Positions 9,916-19,933 of a DNA stretch of 64,000 nucleotides are shown here, piece by piece (the stretch's first letter is position 1; each line of letters starts with the position of its first letter). A program made the translations under genes and the position numbers. The stretch comes from Oasisia sp. SBJ-2009 (taxonomy: Eukaryota > Annelida > Polychaeta > Sabellida > Siboglinidae). A model generated the notes under the pieces. It saw only the letters and a list, made by a program, of their open reading frames with translations. It was not told the DNA's origin and made no database searches. The stretch is from NCBI GenBank assembly GCA_964017155.1, contig OZ024854.1:69644754-69708753 (forward strand), given 5' to 3'.

Positions 9916-11247
9916 TTAAACAGAAATTCTCGTTTCCCCAACTGATCCCCCGTAGACGGATCGGACTTTGTCGTTTTCCTCGATTATCCGAAAGTTGGCA
10001 AAATGACGCGCACGGCCATTAGGCTTCCTCGAGAGAGTCGTAGTTACTCCCCGTGCGCGACATACGCCCGAGAAGACCGACCGGCGCGTCGAACTTTGCC
10101 GTTTTTCTCGATTCGCAGAACTGATCCCCCGTAGACGGATAGGACTTAGTCGTTTTCCTCGGTTTGTTTCCAAAAGTTGGCAAAACGACGCGCCCGGTCT
10201 GTCATTCGTCTACATGCACAAGTGATCTCTACCGTCGTCGAGTCCGTCTTTCCCGTCTCTCTCCCTCCGCCGGCCCGGGCCGGGCCGCGCCGCGCCGCGC
10301 CGGGCAGGGCCGCGCCGGGCAGTTACCGGCGCCCGGCCGGGCTTCGGAACGCGACCGGCGGCAAGGCTTCGGCGCACACGACTGGGCCGGGCTTCGGCAT
10401 GCGACCAGCGGCCGGGCTTCGGAACGCGACCAGGTTTCGGCGCACACTACCGGGCCAGGTTTCGGCCCGCCGCTTGCTCAACTGATCCCCCGTAGACGGA
10501 TCGGACTTTGTCGTCGTTTTCCTCGATTTCTCCAACTATCACCCTGTTAAGGTCGCCAAATGCCTCGTCACCTCATCTAGCTAGTGGTTTCTTATTACTC
10601 CCGCCGTTTACCCTCCGGTCGGCACGGAATTATGTTGAAAAGAATGTAGACAGACATTTACGCTTCCCCAACTGATCCCCCGTAGACGGATCGGACTTTG
10701 TCGTCGTTTTCCTCGATTTCTCCAACTATCACCCTGTTAAGGTCGCCAAATGCCTCGTCACCTCATCTAGTTAGTGTTTCCTTATTACTCCCGCCGTTTA
10801 CCCACCGGTCGGCACGGAATTATGTTGAAAAGAATGTAGACAGATATTTACGCTTCCCCAACTGATCCCCCGTAGACGGATGGGACTTTGTCGTTTTTCT
10901 CAGTTTTTCCGACTATCACCCTGTTAAGGTCGCCAAATGCCTCGCTCGTCGTCTAATGATTTTAAATTAGTGGTTCCTTATTACTCCCGCCGTTTACCCA
11001 CCGGTCGGCACGGCACGGCACGGAACTTTGTTGAAACAGGTTTAAACAGAAATTCTCGTTTCCCCAACTGATCCCCGGTTGACGGATCGGACTTTGTCAT
11101 TTTTCTCAGTTTTTCCGACTATCACCCTGTTAAGGTCGCCAAATGCCTCGCTCGTCGTCTAATTATTTGATATTAGTGGTTACTTATTACTCCCGCCTTT
11201 TACCTACCGGTCGGCACGGCACGGCACGGAACAATGTTGAAACAGGT
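9916..11247. repeat. SatA unit 9, 1332 bp, copy of unit 6
   Basis: Shares the GACATACGCC, GGTCTGTCATTC and TTTTAAATTAG markers of unit 6 at an offset of 3,584 bp. One difference seen is TTTGTCATTTTTC near 11,094, for TTTGTCGTTTTTC. Confidence 0.95.
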
Positions 11248-12373
11248 TTAAACAGAAATTCTCGTTTCCCCAACTGATCCCCCGTAGACGGATCGGACTT
11301 TGTCGTTTTCCTCGATTATCCGAAAGTTGGCAAAATGACGCGCACGGCCATTAGGCTTCCTCCAGAGAGTCGTAGTTACTCCCCGTGCGCGACACACGCC
11401 CGAGAAGACCGACCGGCGTGTCGAACCTTGCCGTTTTTCTCGATTCGCAGAACTGATCCCCCGTAGACGGATAGGACTTAGTCGTTTTCCTCGGTTTGTT
11501 TCCAAAAGTTGGCAAAACGACGCGCCCGGTCGGTCATTCGTCTACATGCACAAGTGATCTCTACCGTCGTCGAGTCGGTCTTTCCCGTCTCTCTCCCTCC
11601 GCTGGCCCGGGCCGGGCCGCGCCGCGCCGCGCCGGGCAGGGCCGCGCCGGGCAGTTACCGGCGCCCGGCCGGGCTTCGGAACGCGACCGGCGGCAAGGCT
11701 TCGGCGCACACGACTGGGCCGGGCTTCGGCATGCGACCAGCGGCCGGGCTTCGGAACGCGACCAGGTTTCGGCGCACACTACCGGGCCAGGTTTCGGCAC
11801 GCCGCTTGCTCAACTGATCCCCCGTAGACGGATCGGACTTTGTCGTCGTTTTCCTCGATTTCTCCAACTATCACCCTGTTAAGGTCGCCAAATGCCTCGT
11901 CACCTCATCTAGCTAGTGGTTTCTTATTACTCCCGCCGTTTACCCTCCGGTCGGCACGGAATTATGTTGAAAAGAATGTAGACAGACATTTACGCTTCCC
12001 CAACTGATCCCCCGTAGACGGATCGGACTTTGTCGTCGTTTTCCTCGATTTCTCCAACTATCACCCTGTTAAGGTCGCCAAATGCCTCGTCACCTCATCT
12101 AGTTAGTGTTTCCTTATTACTCCCGCCGTTTACCTGCCGGTCGGTACGGAATTCTGTTGAAAAGAATGTAGACAGACATTTACGCTTCCCCAACTGATCC
12201 CCCGTAGACGGATGGGACTTTGTCGTTTTTCTCAGTTTTTCCGACTATCACCCTGTTAAGGTCGCCAAATGCCTCGCTCGTCGTCTAATTATTTGATATT
12301 AGTGGTTACTTATTACTCCCGCCTTTTACCTACCGGTCGGCACGGCACGGCACGGAACAATGTTGAAACAGGT
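11248..12373. repeat. SatA unit 10, 1126 bp, copy of unit 7
   Basis: Shares CTTCCTCCAGAG, GAGTCGGTCTTTCCC and the terminal e' block with unit 7. Confidence 0.95.
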
Positions 12374-13499
12374 TTAAACAGAAATTCTCGTTTCCCCAAC
12401 TGATCCCCCGTAGACGGATCGGACTTTGTCGTTTTCCTCGATTATCCGAAAGTTGGCAAAATGACGCGCACGGCCATTAGGCTTCCTCCAGAGAGTCGTA
12501 GTTACTCCCCGTGCGCGACACACGCCCGAGAAGACCGACCGGCGTGTCGAATCTTGCCGTTTTTCTCGATTCGCAGAACTGATCCCCCGTAGACGGATAG
12601 GACTAAGTCGTTTTCCTCGGTTTGTTTCCAAAAGTTGGCAAAACGACGCGCCCGGTCGGTCATTCGTCTACATGCACAAGTGATCTCTACCGTCGTCGAG
12701 TCCGTCTTTCCCGTCTCTCTCCCTCCGCCGGCCCGGGCCGGGCCGCGCCGCGCCGCGCCGGGCAGGGCCGCGCCGGGCAGTTACCGGCGCCCGGCCGGGC
12801 TTCGGAACGCGACCGGCGGCAAGGCTTCGGCGCACACGACTGGGCCGGGCTTCGGCATGCGACCAGCGGCCGGGCTTCGGAACGCGACCAGGTTTCGGCG
12901 CACACTACCGGGCCAGGTTTCGGCACGCCGCTTGCTCAACTGATCCCCCGTAGACGGATCGGACTTTGTCGTCGTTTTCCTCGATTTCTCCAACTATCAC
13001 CCTGTTAAGGTCGCCAAATGCCTCGTCACCTCATCTAGCTAGTGGTTTCTTATTACTCCCGCCGTTTACCCTCCGGTCGGCACGGAATTATGTTGAAAAG
13101 AATGTAGACAGACATTTACGCTTCCCCAACTGATCCCCCGTAGACGGATCGGACTTTGTCGTCGTTTTCCTCGATTTCTCCAACTATCACCCTGTTAAGG
13201 TCGCCAAATGCCTCGTCACCTCATCTAGTTAGTGTTTCCTTATTACTCCCGCCGTTTACCTGCCGGTCGGTACGGAATTCTGTTGAAAAGAATGTAGACA
13301 GACATTTACGCTTCCCCAACTGATCCCCCGTAGACGGATAGGACTTTGTCGTTTTTCTCAGTTTTTCCGACTATCACCCTGTTAAGGTCGCCAAATGCCT
13401 CGCTCGTCGTCTAGTGATTTTATATTAGTGGTTCCTTATTACTCCCGCCGTTTACCCACCGGTCGGCACGGCACGGCACGGAACTTTGTTGAAACAGGT
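12374..13499. repeat. SatA unit 11, 1126 bp, mosaic of unit 8 and unit 4 types
   Basis: Begins like unit 8 (CTTCCTCCAGAG, ACTAAGTCG) but its e block carries TCTAGTGATTTTA, as at the end of unit 4, so a switch of template lies inside the unit. It has a private TCGAATCTTG in block a. Confidence 0.94.
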
Positions 13500-14625
13500 T
13501 TAAACAGAAATTCTCGTTTCCCCAACTGATCCCCGGTTGACGGATCGGACTTTGTCGTTTTCCTCGATTATCCGAAAGTTAGCAAAATGACGCGCACGGC
13601 CATTAGGCTTCCTCGAGAGAGTCGTAGTTACTCCCCGTGCGCGACACACGCCCGAGAAGACCGACCGGCGTGTCGAACCTTGCCGTTTTTCTCGATTCGC
13701 AGAACTGATCCCCCGTAGACGGATAGGACTAAGTCGTTTTCCTCGGTTTGTTTCCAAAAGTTGGCAAAACGACGCGCCCGGTCGGTCATTCGTCTACATG
13801 CACAAGTGATCTCTACCGTCGTCGAGTCCGTCTTTCCCGTCTCTCTCCCTCCGCCGGCCCGGGCCGGGCCGCGCCGCGCCGCGCCGGGCAGGGCCGCGCC
13901 GGGCAGTTACCGGCGCCCGGCCGGGCTTCGGAACGCGACCGGCGGCAAGGCTTCGGCGCACACGACTGGGCCGGGCTTCGGCATGCGACCAGCGGCCGGG
14001 CTTCGGAACGCGACCAGGTTTCGGCGCACACTACCGGGCCAGGTTTCGGCACGCCGCTTGCTCAACTGATCCCCAGTAGACGGATCGGACTTTGTCGTCG
14101 TTTTCCTCGATTTCTCCAACTATCACCCTGTTAAGGTCGCCAAATGCCTCGTCACCTCATCTAGCTAGTGGTTTCTTATTACTCCCGCCGTTTACCCTCC
14201 GGTCGGCACGGAATTATGTTGAAAAGAATGTAGACAGACATTTACGCTTCCCCAACTGATCCCCCGTAGACGGATCGGACTTTGTCGTCGTTTTCCTCGA
14301 TTTCTCCAACTATCACCCTGTTAAGGTCGCCAAATGCCTCGTCACCTCATCTAGTTAGTGTTTCCTTATTACTCCCGCCGTTTACCTGCCGGTCGGTACG
14401 GAATTCTGTTGAAAAGAATGTAGACAGACATTTACGCTTCCCCAACTGATCCCCCGTAGACGGATGGGACTTTGTCGTTTTTCTCAGTTTTTCCGACTAT
14501 CACCCTGTTAAGGTCGCCAAATGCCTCGCTCGTCGTCTAATGATTTTATATTAGTGGTTCCTTATTACTCCCGCCGTTTACCCACCGGTCGGCACGGCAC
14601 GGCACGGAACTTTGTTGAAACAGGT
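13500..14625. repeat. SatA unit 12, 1126 bp, copy of unit 5
   Basis: Matches unit 5 at an offset of 8,294 bp, including GATCCCCGGTTGACGG, GTTAGCAAAATG and TCCCCAGTAGACGG. Confidence 0.95.
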
Positions 14626-15555
14626 TTAAACAGAAATTCTCGTTTCCCCAACTGATCCCCCGTAGACGGATCGGACTTTGTCGTTTTCCTCGATTATCCG
14701 AAAGTTGGCAAAATGACGCGCACGGCCATTAGGCTTCCTCGAGAGAGTCGTAGTTACTCCCCGTGCGCGACATACGCCCGAGAAGACCGACCGGCGCGTC
14801 GAACTTTGCCGTTTTTCTCGATTCGCAGAACTGATCCCCCGTAGACGGATAGGACTTAGTCGTTTTCCTCGGTTTGTTTCCAAAAGTTGGCAAAACGACG
14901 CGCCCGGTCTGTCACTCGTCTACATGCACAAGTGATCTCTACCGTCGTCGAGTCCGTCTTTCCCGTCTCTCTCCCTCCGCCGGCCCGGGCCGGGCCGCGC
15001 CGCGCCGCGCCGGGCAGGGCCGCGCCGGGCAGTTACCGGCGCCCGGCCGGGCTTCGGAACGCGACCGGCGGCAAGGCTTCGGCGCACACGACTGGGCCGG
15101 GCTTCGGCATGCGACCAGCGGCCGGGCTTCGGAACGCGACCAGGTTTCGGCGCACACTACCGGGCCAGGTTTCGGCCCGCCGCTTGCTCAACTGATCCCC
15201 CGTAGACGGATCGGACTTTGTCGTCGTTTTCCTCGATTTCTCCAACTATCACCCTGTTAAGGTCGCCAAATGCCTCGTCACCTCATCTAGCTAGTGGTTT
15301 CTTATTACTCCCGCCGTTTACCCTCCGGTCGGCACGGAATTATGTTGAAAAGAATGTAGACAGACATTTACGCTTCCCCAACTGATCCCCCGTAGACGGA
15401 TCGGACTTTGTCGTCGTTTTCCTCGATTTCTCCAACTATCACCCTGTTAAGGTCGCCAAATGCCTCGTCACCTCATCTAGTTAGTGTTTCCTTATTACTC
15501 CCGCCGTTTACCCACCGGTCGGCACGGCACGGCACGGAACTTTGTTGAAACAGGT
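14626..15555. repeat. SatA unit 13, 930 bp, with d/e fusion
   Basis: The front matches units 6 and 9 (GACATACGCC, GGTCTGTCA). The d and e blocks are replaced by one ~200-bp hybrid: the d head (CTAGTTAGTGTTTCC) runs through CTTATTACTCCCGCCG into the e tail (CCCACCGG, triple CGGCA). The breakpoint lies within the antisense 28S piece and nearby sequence common to d and e. Confidence 0.94.
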
Positions 15556-16485
15556 TTAAACAGAAATTCTCGTTTCCCCAACTGATCCCCCGTAGACGGA
15601 TCGGACTTTGTCGTTTTCCTCGATTATCCGAAAGTTGGCAAAATGACGCGCACGGCCATTAGGCTTCCTCGAGAGAGTCGTAGTTACTCCCCGTGCGCGA
15701 CACACGCCCGAGAAGACCGACCGGCGCGTCGAACTTTGCCGTTTTTCTCGATTCGCAGAACTGATCCCCCGTAGACGGATAGGACTTAGTCGTTTTCCTC
15801 GGTTTGTTTCCAAAAGTTGGCAAAACGACGCGCCCGGTCGGTCATTCGTCTACATGCACAAGTGATCTCTACCGTCGTCGAGTCCGTCTTTGCCGTCTCT
15901 CTCCCTCCGCCGGCGCGGGCCGGGCCGGGCCGGGCCGCGCCGGGCCGGGCCACGCCGGGCAGTTACCGGCGCCCGGCCGGGCTTCGGAACGCGACCGGCG
16001 GCAAGGCTTCGGCGCACACGACTGGGCCGGGCTTCGGCATGCGACCAGCGGCCGGGCTTCGGAACGCGACCAGGTTTCGGCGCACACTACCGGGCCAGGT
16101 TTCGGCACGCCGCTTGCTCAACTGATCCCCCGTAGACGGATCGGACTTTGTCGTCGTTTTCCTCGATTTCTCCAACTATCACCCTGTTAAGGTCGCCAAA
16201 TGCCTCGTCACCTCATCTAGCTAGTGGTTTCTTATTACTCCCGCCGTTTACCCTCCGGTCGGCACGGAATTATGTTGAAAAGAATGTAGACAGACATTTA
16301 CGCTTCCCCAACTGATCCCCCGTAGACGGATCGGACTTTGTCGTCGTTTTCCTCGATTTCTCCAACTATCACCCTGTTAAGGTCGCCAAATGCCTCGTCA
16401 CCTCATATAGTTAGTGTTTCCTTATTACTCCCGCCGTTTACCCACCGGTCGGCACGGCACGGCACGGAACTTTGTTGAAACAGGT
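15556..16485. repeat. SatA unit 14, 930 bp, with d/e fusion
   Basis: Same fusion as unit 13 but with the first GC-run type in block b, so the two short units are not simple copies of each other. Private changes are CTTTGCCGTCTC near 15,889 and CTCATATAG in the fused block. Confidence 0.94.
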
Positions 16486-17611
16486 TTAAACAGAAATTCT
16501 CGTTTCCCCAACTGATCCCCCGTAGACGGATCGGACTTTGTCGTTTTCCTCGATTATCCGAAAGTTGGCAAAATGACGCGCACGGCCATTAGGCTTCCTC
16601 GAGAGAGTCGTAGTTACTCCCCGTGCGCGACACACGCCCGAGAAGACCGACCGGCGCGTCGAACTTTGCCGTTTTTCTCGATTCGCAGAACTGATCCCCC
16701 GTAGACGGATAGGACTTAGTCGTTTTCCTCGGTTTGTTTCCAAAAGTTGGCAAAACGACGCGCCCGGTCGGTCATTCGTCTACATGCACAAGTGATCTCT
16801 ACCGTCGTCGAGTCCGTCTTTCCCGTCTCTCTCCCTCCGCCGGCCCGGGCCGGGCCGCGCCGCGCCGCGCCGGGAAGGGCCGCGCCGGGCAGTTACCGGC
16901 GCCCGGCCGGGCTTCGGAACGCGACCGGCGGCAAGGCTTCGGCGCACACGACTGGGCCGGGCTTCGGCATGCGACCAGCGGCCGGGCTTCGGAACGCGAC
17001 CAGGTTTCGGCGCACACTACCGGGCCAGGTTTCGGCACGCCGCTTGCTCAACTGATCCCCCGTAGACGGATCGGACTTTGTCGTCGTTTTCCTCGATTTC
17101 TCCAACTATTACCCTGTTAAGGTCGCCAAATGCCTCGTCACCTCATCTAGCTAGTGGTTTCTTATTACTCCCGCCGTTTACCCTCCGGTCGGCACGGAAT
17201 TATGTTGAAAAGAATGTAGACAGACATTTACGCTTCCCCAACTGAACCCCCGTAGACGGATCGGACTTTGTCGTCGTTTTCCTCGATTTCTCCAACTATC
17301 ACTCTGTTAAGGTCGCCAAATGCCTCGTCACCTCATCTAGTTAGTGTTTCCTTATTACTCCCGCCGTTTACCTGCCGGTCGGTACGGAATTCTGTTGAAA
17401 AGAATGTAGACAGACATTTACGCTTCCCCAACTGATCCCCCGTAGACGGATGGGACTTTGTCGTTTTTCTCAGTTTTTCCGACTATCACCCTGTTAAGGT
17501 CGCCAAATGCCTCGCTCGTCGTCTAATGATTTTATATTAGTGGTTCCTTATTACTCCCGCCTTTTACCTACCGGTCGGCACGGCACGGCACGGAACAATG
17601 TTGAAACAGGT
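16486..17611. repeat. SatA unit 15, 1126 bp, e/e' mosaic
   Basis: Five blocks. The last one starts as e (TAATGATTTTATATT) and ends as e' (CTTTTACCTACC, GAACAATG), an exchange within the block. Private changes are CGGGAAGGG in block b and AACTGAACCCCCG at a block anchor. Confidence 0.94.
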
Positions 17612-18737
17612 TTAAACAGAAATTCTCGTTTCCCCAACTGATCCCCCGTAGACGGATCGGACTTTGTCGTTTTCCTCGATTATCCGAAAGTTGGCAAAAT
17701 GACGCGCACGGCCATTAGGCTTCCTCGAGAGAGTCGTAGTTACTCCCCGTGCGCGACACACGCCCGAGAAGACCGACCGGCGTGTCGAACCTTGCCGTTT
17801 TTCTCGATTCGCAGAACTGATCCCCCGTAGACGGATAGGACTTAGTCGTTTTCCTCGGTTTGTTTCCAAAAGTTGGCAAAACGACGCGCCCGGTCGGTCA
17901 TTCGTCTATATGCACAAGTGATCTCTACCGTCGTCGAGTCCGTCTTTCCCGTCTCTCTCCCTCCGCCGGCCCGGGCCGGGCCGCGCCGCGCCGCGCCGGG
18001 CAGGGCCGCGCCGGGCAGTTACCGGCGCCCGGCCGGGCTTCGGAACGCGACCGGCGGCAAGTCTTCGGCGCACACGACTGGGCCGGGCTTCGGCATGCGA
18101 CCAGCGGCCGGGCTTCGGAACGCGACCAGGTTTCGGCGCACACTACCGGGCCAGGTTTCGGCACGCCGCTTGCTCAACTGATCCCCCGTAGACGGATCGG
18201 ACTTTGTCGTCGTTTTCCTCGATTTCTCCAACTATCACCCTGTTAAGGTCGCCAAATGCCTCGTCACCTCATCTAGCTAGTGGTTTCTTATTACTCCCGC
18301 CGTTTACCCTCCGGTCGGCACGGAATTATGTTGAAAACAATGTAGACAGACATTTACGCTTCCCCAACTGATCCCCCGTAGACGGATCGGACTTTGTCGT
18401 CGTTTTCCTCGATTTCTCCAACTATCACCCTGTTAAGGTCGCCAAATGCCTCGTCACCTCATCTAGTTAGTGTTTCCTTATTACTCCCGCCGTTTACCTG
18501 CCGGTCGGTACGGAATTCTGTTGAAAAGAATGTAGACAGACATTTACGCTTCCCCAACTGATCCCCCGTAGACGGATGGGACTTTGTCGTTTTTCTCAGT
18601 TTTTCCGACTATCACCCTGTTAAGGTCGCCAAATGCCTCGCTCGTCGTCTAATGATTTTATATTAGTGGTTCCTTATTACTCCCGCCGTTTACCCACCGG
18701 TCGGCACGGCACGGCACGGAACTTTGTTGAAACAGGT
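17612..18737. repeat. SatA unit 16, 1126 bp, a-b-c-d-e
   Basis: Standard unit with a few private substitutions (CGTCTATATGC, GGCAAGTCTTCGG, GAAAACAATG). Slightly more private changes near the array edge would fit less efficient homogenisation there, but the count is small. Confidence 0.94.
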
Positions 18738-18936
18738 TTAAACAGAAATTCTCGTTTCCCCAACTGATCCCCCGTAGACGGATCGGACTTTGTCGTTTTC
18801 CTCGATTATCCGAAAGTTGGCAAAATGACGCGCACGGCCATTAGGCTTCCTCGAGAGAGTCGTAGTTACTCCCCGTGCGCGACACACGCCCGAGAAGACC
18901 GACGGGCGCGTCGAACTTTGCCGTTTTTCTCGATTC
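18738..18936. repeat. SatA unit 17, truncated at the junction
   Basis: Only the unit start and block a remain. The sequence is normal up to TTTTTCTCGATTC, where other units continue GCAGAACTGATCC; here SatB starts. It has one private change (GACGGGCGCG for GACCGGCGCG). Confidence 0.95.
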
Positions 18937-18938
18937 AG
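18934..18938. other. SatA/SatB junction
   Basis: Left of the join is block a of SatA (CTCGATTC). Right of it is AGTATTTTTGCCAACATTTG, the outer end of the SatB 120-bp inverted arm. Inside SatB the base pair before GTATTTTTGCC is CA or AA after a TATAT run. A TC shared by SatA (GATTC) and SatB (TATCAG) could be microhomology. There is no transition zone, no intervening unique sequence and no decay of the first SatB unit. Confidence 0.93.
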
Positions 18939-19441
18939 TATTTTTGCCAACATTTGATACTTGATTAAATTAATTCATTCAATTATAATCATCTTGCGCA
19001 TATTTAAGTTTTATAAACAGCGCGTCTTGGCAAACTGTTGAGGTCGAAAAGACAGCGCCATTTGTGCCAGTCGCAAGCGCAGCGGTGCATGTTACTGCGC
19101 TGTGCATATGATATGAGCGCTAAACAGTTTGTTTATGCCTACCACGCTGTCTTTTCGACCTCAAAAGTCTGCTAAGACGCGCTGTATATAAAACATTAAT
19201 ATGCGCAAGATGATTATAATTGATTGAATTAACAAAATCAAGTATCAAATGTTGGCAACGATACAGTTATAATACCAAAATTGAGGTGGGCCCGTCTTGT
19301 ACATTAATGCCTACACTTGCGGGCGCGCAACTTCACGCGCACTCTCTCATAAAAGCACGTATACTCTCAATTTGTTTTCAGTATTTCACTAGTTGGCACT
19401 TATGTACAAGTCGGACCCACCTCAATGTTGCTATTATATAA

Positions 19442-19561
19442 GTATTTTTGCCAACATTTGATACTTGATTAAATTAATTCATTCAATTATAATCATCTTG
19501 CGCATATTTATGTTTTATAAACAGCGCGTCTTGGCAAACTTTTGAGGTCGAAAAGACAGCG
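19442..19561 (+). repeat. SatB reference monomer: inverted arm A
   Basis: 120 bp from GTATTTTTGCC to AAAAGACAGCG. Its reverse complement recurs at 19649-19768. My hand alignment gives about 109 of 120 positions paired without gaps; mismatches cluster in the AT-rich middle and around CTTGGCAAAC. The outer 29 bases and inner 24 bases pair perfectly. Confidence 0.93.
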
Positions 19562-19648
19562 CCATTTGTGCCAGTCGCAAGCGCAGCGGTGCATGTTACT
19601 GCGCTGTGCATATGATATGAGCGATAAACAGTTTGTTTATGCCGACCA
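19562..19648. repeat. SatB reference monomer: 87-bp loop between arms A and A'
   Basis: Contains two smaller hairpins: AGCGCAG paired with CTGCGCT across 12 bases, and ATAAACA paired with TGTTTAT across 3 bases. It is also the most variable part between monomer subtypes (CAGTCGCAAGCGCAGCGG against CAGCCGCAAGCGCAGGGG; GATATGAG against GAAATGAG). Confidence 0.88.
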
Positions 19649-19768
19649 CGCTGTCTTTTCGACCTCAAAAGTCAGCTAAGACGCGGTGTATATAAAACAA
19701 TAATTTGCGCAAGATGATTATAATTGATTGAATTAATAAAATCAAGTATCAAATGTTGGCAAAAATAC
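19649..19768 (-). repeat. SatB reference monomer: inverted arm A'
   Basis: Reverse complement partner of arm A, from CGCTGTCTTTTCGACC to GGCAAAAATAC. The outer terminus GGCAAAAATAC mirrors GTATTTTTGCC exactly, which is the layout of terminal inverted repeats. 504-bp monomers end GGCAACGATAC and are mismatched there. Confidence 0.93.
19689..19696 (+). promoter_or_regulatory. TATA-box-like sequence in arm A'
   Basis: TATATAAA fits the TATAWAAR consensus of RNA polymerase II promoters and recurs at monomer offset +247 in almost every unit. The mirrored site in arm A is TTTTATAAAC and is not a full match, so the signal is directional. Whether it drives satellite transcription is unknown; in AT-rich sequence such a match can be chance. 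Confidence 0.3.
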
Positions 19769-19784
19769 AGTTATAATACCAAAA

Positions 19785-19817
19785 TTGAGGTGGGCCCGAC
19801 TTGTACATAAGTGCCAA
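19785..19817 (+). repeat. SatB reference monomer: inverted stem B
   Basis: 33 bp, TTGAGGTGGGCCCGACTTG through AAGTGCCAA. It pairs with 19901-19933 at 32 of 33 positions by hand count; the one mismatch is GGGCCC against GGGTCC. A GGGCCC site is thus present once per monomer. Confidence 0.92.
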
Positions 19818-19900
19818 AACTTGCGGGCGCGTTCCTTCACGCGCACTCTCTCATAAATAAAAGCACGTATACTCTCAATTTGTTTTCAGTATTTCACTAT
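19818..19900. repeat. SatB reference monomer: 83-bp loop between stems B and B'
   Basis: Begins with CTTGCGGGCGCG and a small hairpin (GCGCG, 8 bases, CGCGC), then ACTCTCTCATAAATAAAAGC and a TTTGTTTTCAG or TTTCTTTTCAG subtype site. The ATAA deletion that defines the 504-bp class lies here. Confidence 0.88.
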
Positions 19901-19933
19901 TTGGCACTTATGTACAAGTCGGACCCACCTCAA
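19901..19933 (-). repeat. SatB reference monomer: inverted stem B'
   Basis: TTGGCACTTATGTACAAGTC through CCACCTCAA, the reverse complement of stem B. The flanking 16-bp linkers (19769-19784 and 19934-19949) also mirror each other at about 12 of 16 positions, so symmetry runs without a break from arm A' into stem B. Confidence 0.92.

Larger units (their letters stand above)
6332..13499. repeat. Second-order SatA repeat, 3584 bp in two tandem copies
   Basis: Units 6-7-8 (1332, 1126, 1126 bp) recur as units 9-10-11 with the same lengths and markers. The copies are 6332-9915 and 9916-13499. Around them, the end of unit 4 plus unit 5 recurs as the end of unit 11 plus unit 12 (offset 8,294 bp), and the start of unit 6 recurs in unit 13. 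This is repeat structure one level above the 1126-bp unit. Confidence 0.9.
1..18936. repeat. SatA: GC-rich higher-order satellite array, 28S rDNA-related
   Basis: Tandem array of 16 complete and two partial higher-order units. Using the sequence TTAAACAGAAATTCTCG as the unit start, unit lengths are 1121, 1126, 1332, 1316, 1126, 1332, 1126, 1126, 1332, 1126, 1126, 1126, 930, 930, 1126 and 1126 bp. Each unit is a series of blocks beginning AACTGATCCCC, normally a-b-c-d-e of 179, 361, 190, 190 and 206 bp. Copies differ by scattered single substitutions, so homogenisation is recent. Blocks a, c, d and e contain 28S rRNA-like segments; block b is an extreme GC segment. The array is cut by the window start and ends abruptly at SatB. 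No gene lies in it. Rapid turnover by unequal exchange is known for such satellites; any centromeric or rDNA-linked role is inference. Confidence 0.97.

Noticed and set aside
1..18936. Intact R2 or other 28S-specific retrotransposon
   Set aside because: Only short 28S target fragments are present; there is no reverse transcriptase or endonuclease reading frame.
19562..19648. tRNA or SINE head in the SatB loop
   Set aside because: The small hairpins do not make a cloverleaf, and no polymerase III B box (GGTTCGANNCC) is visible.
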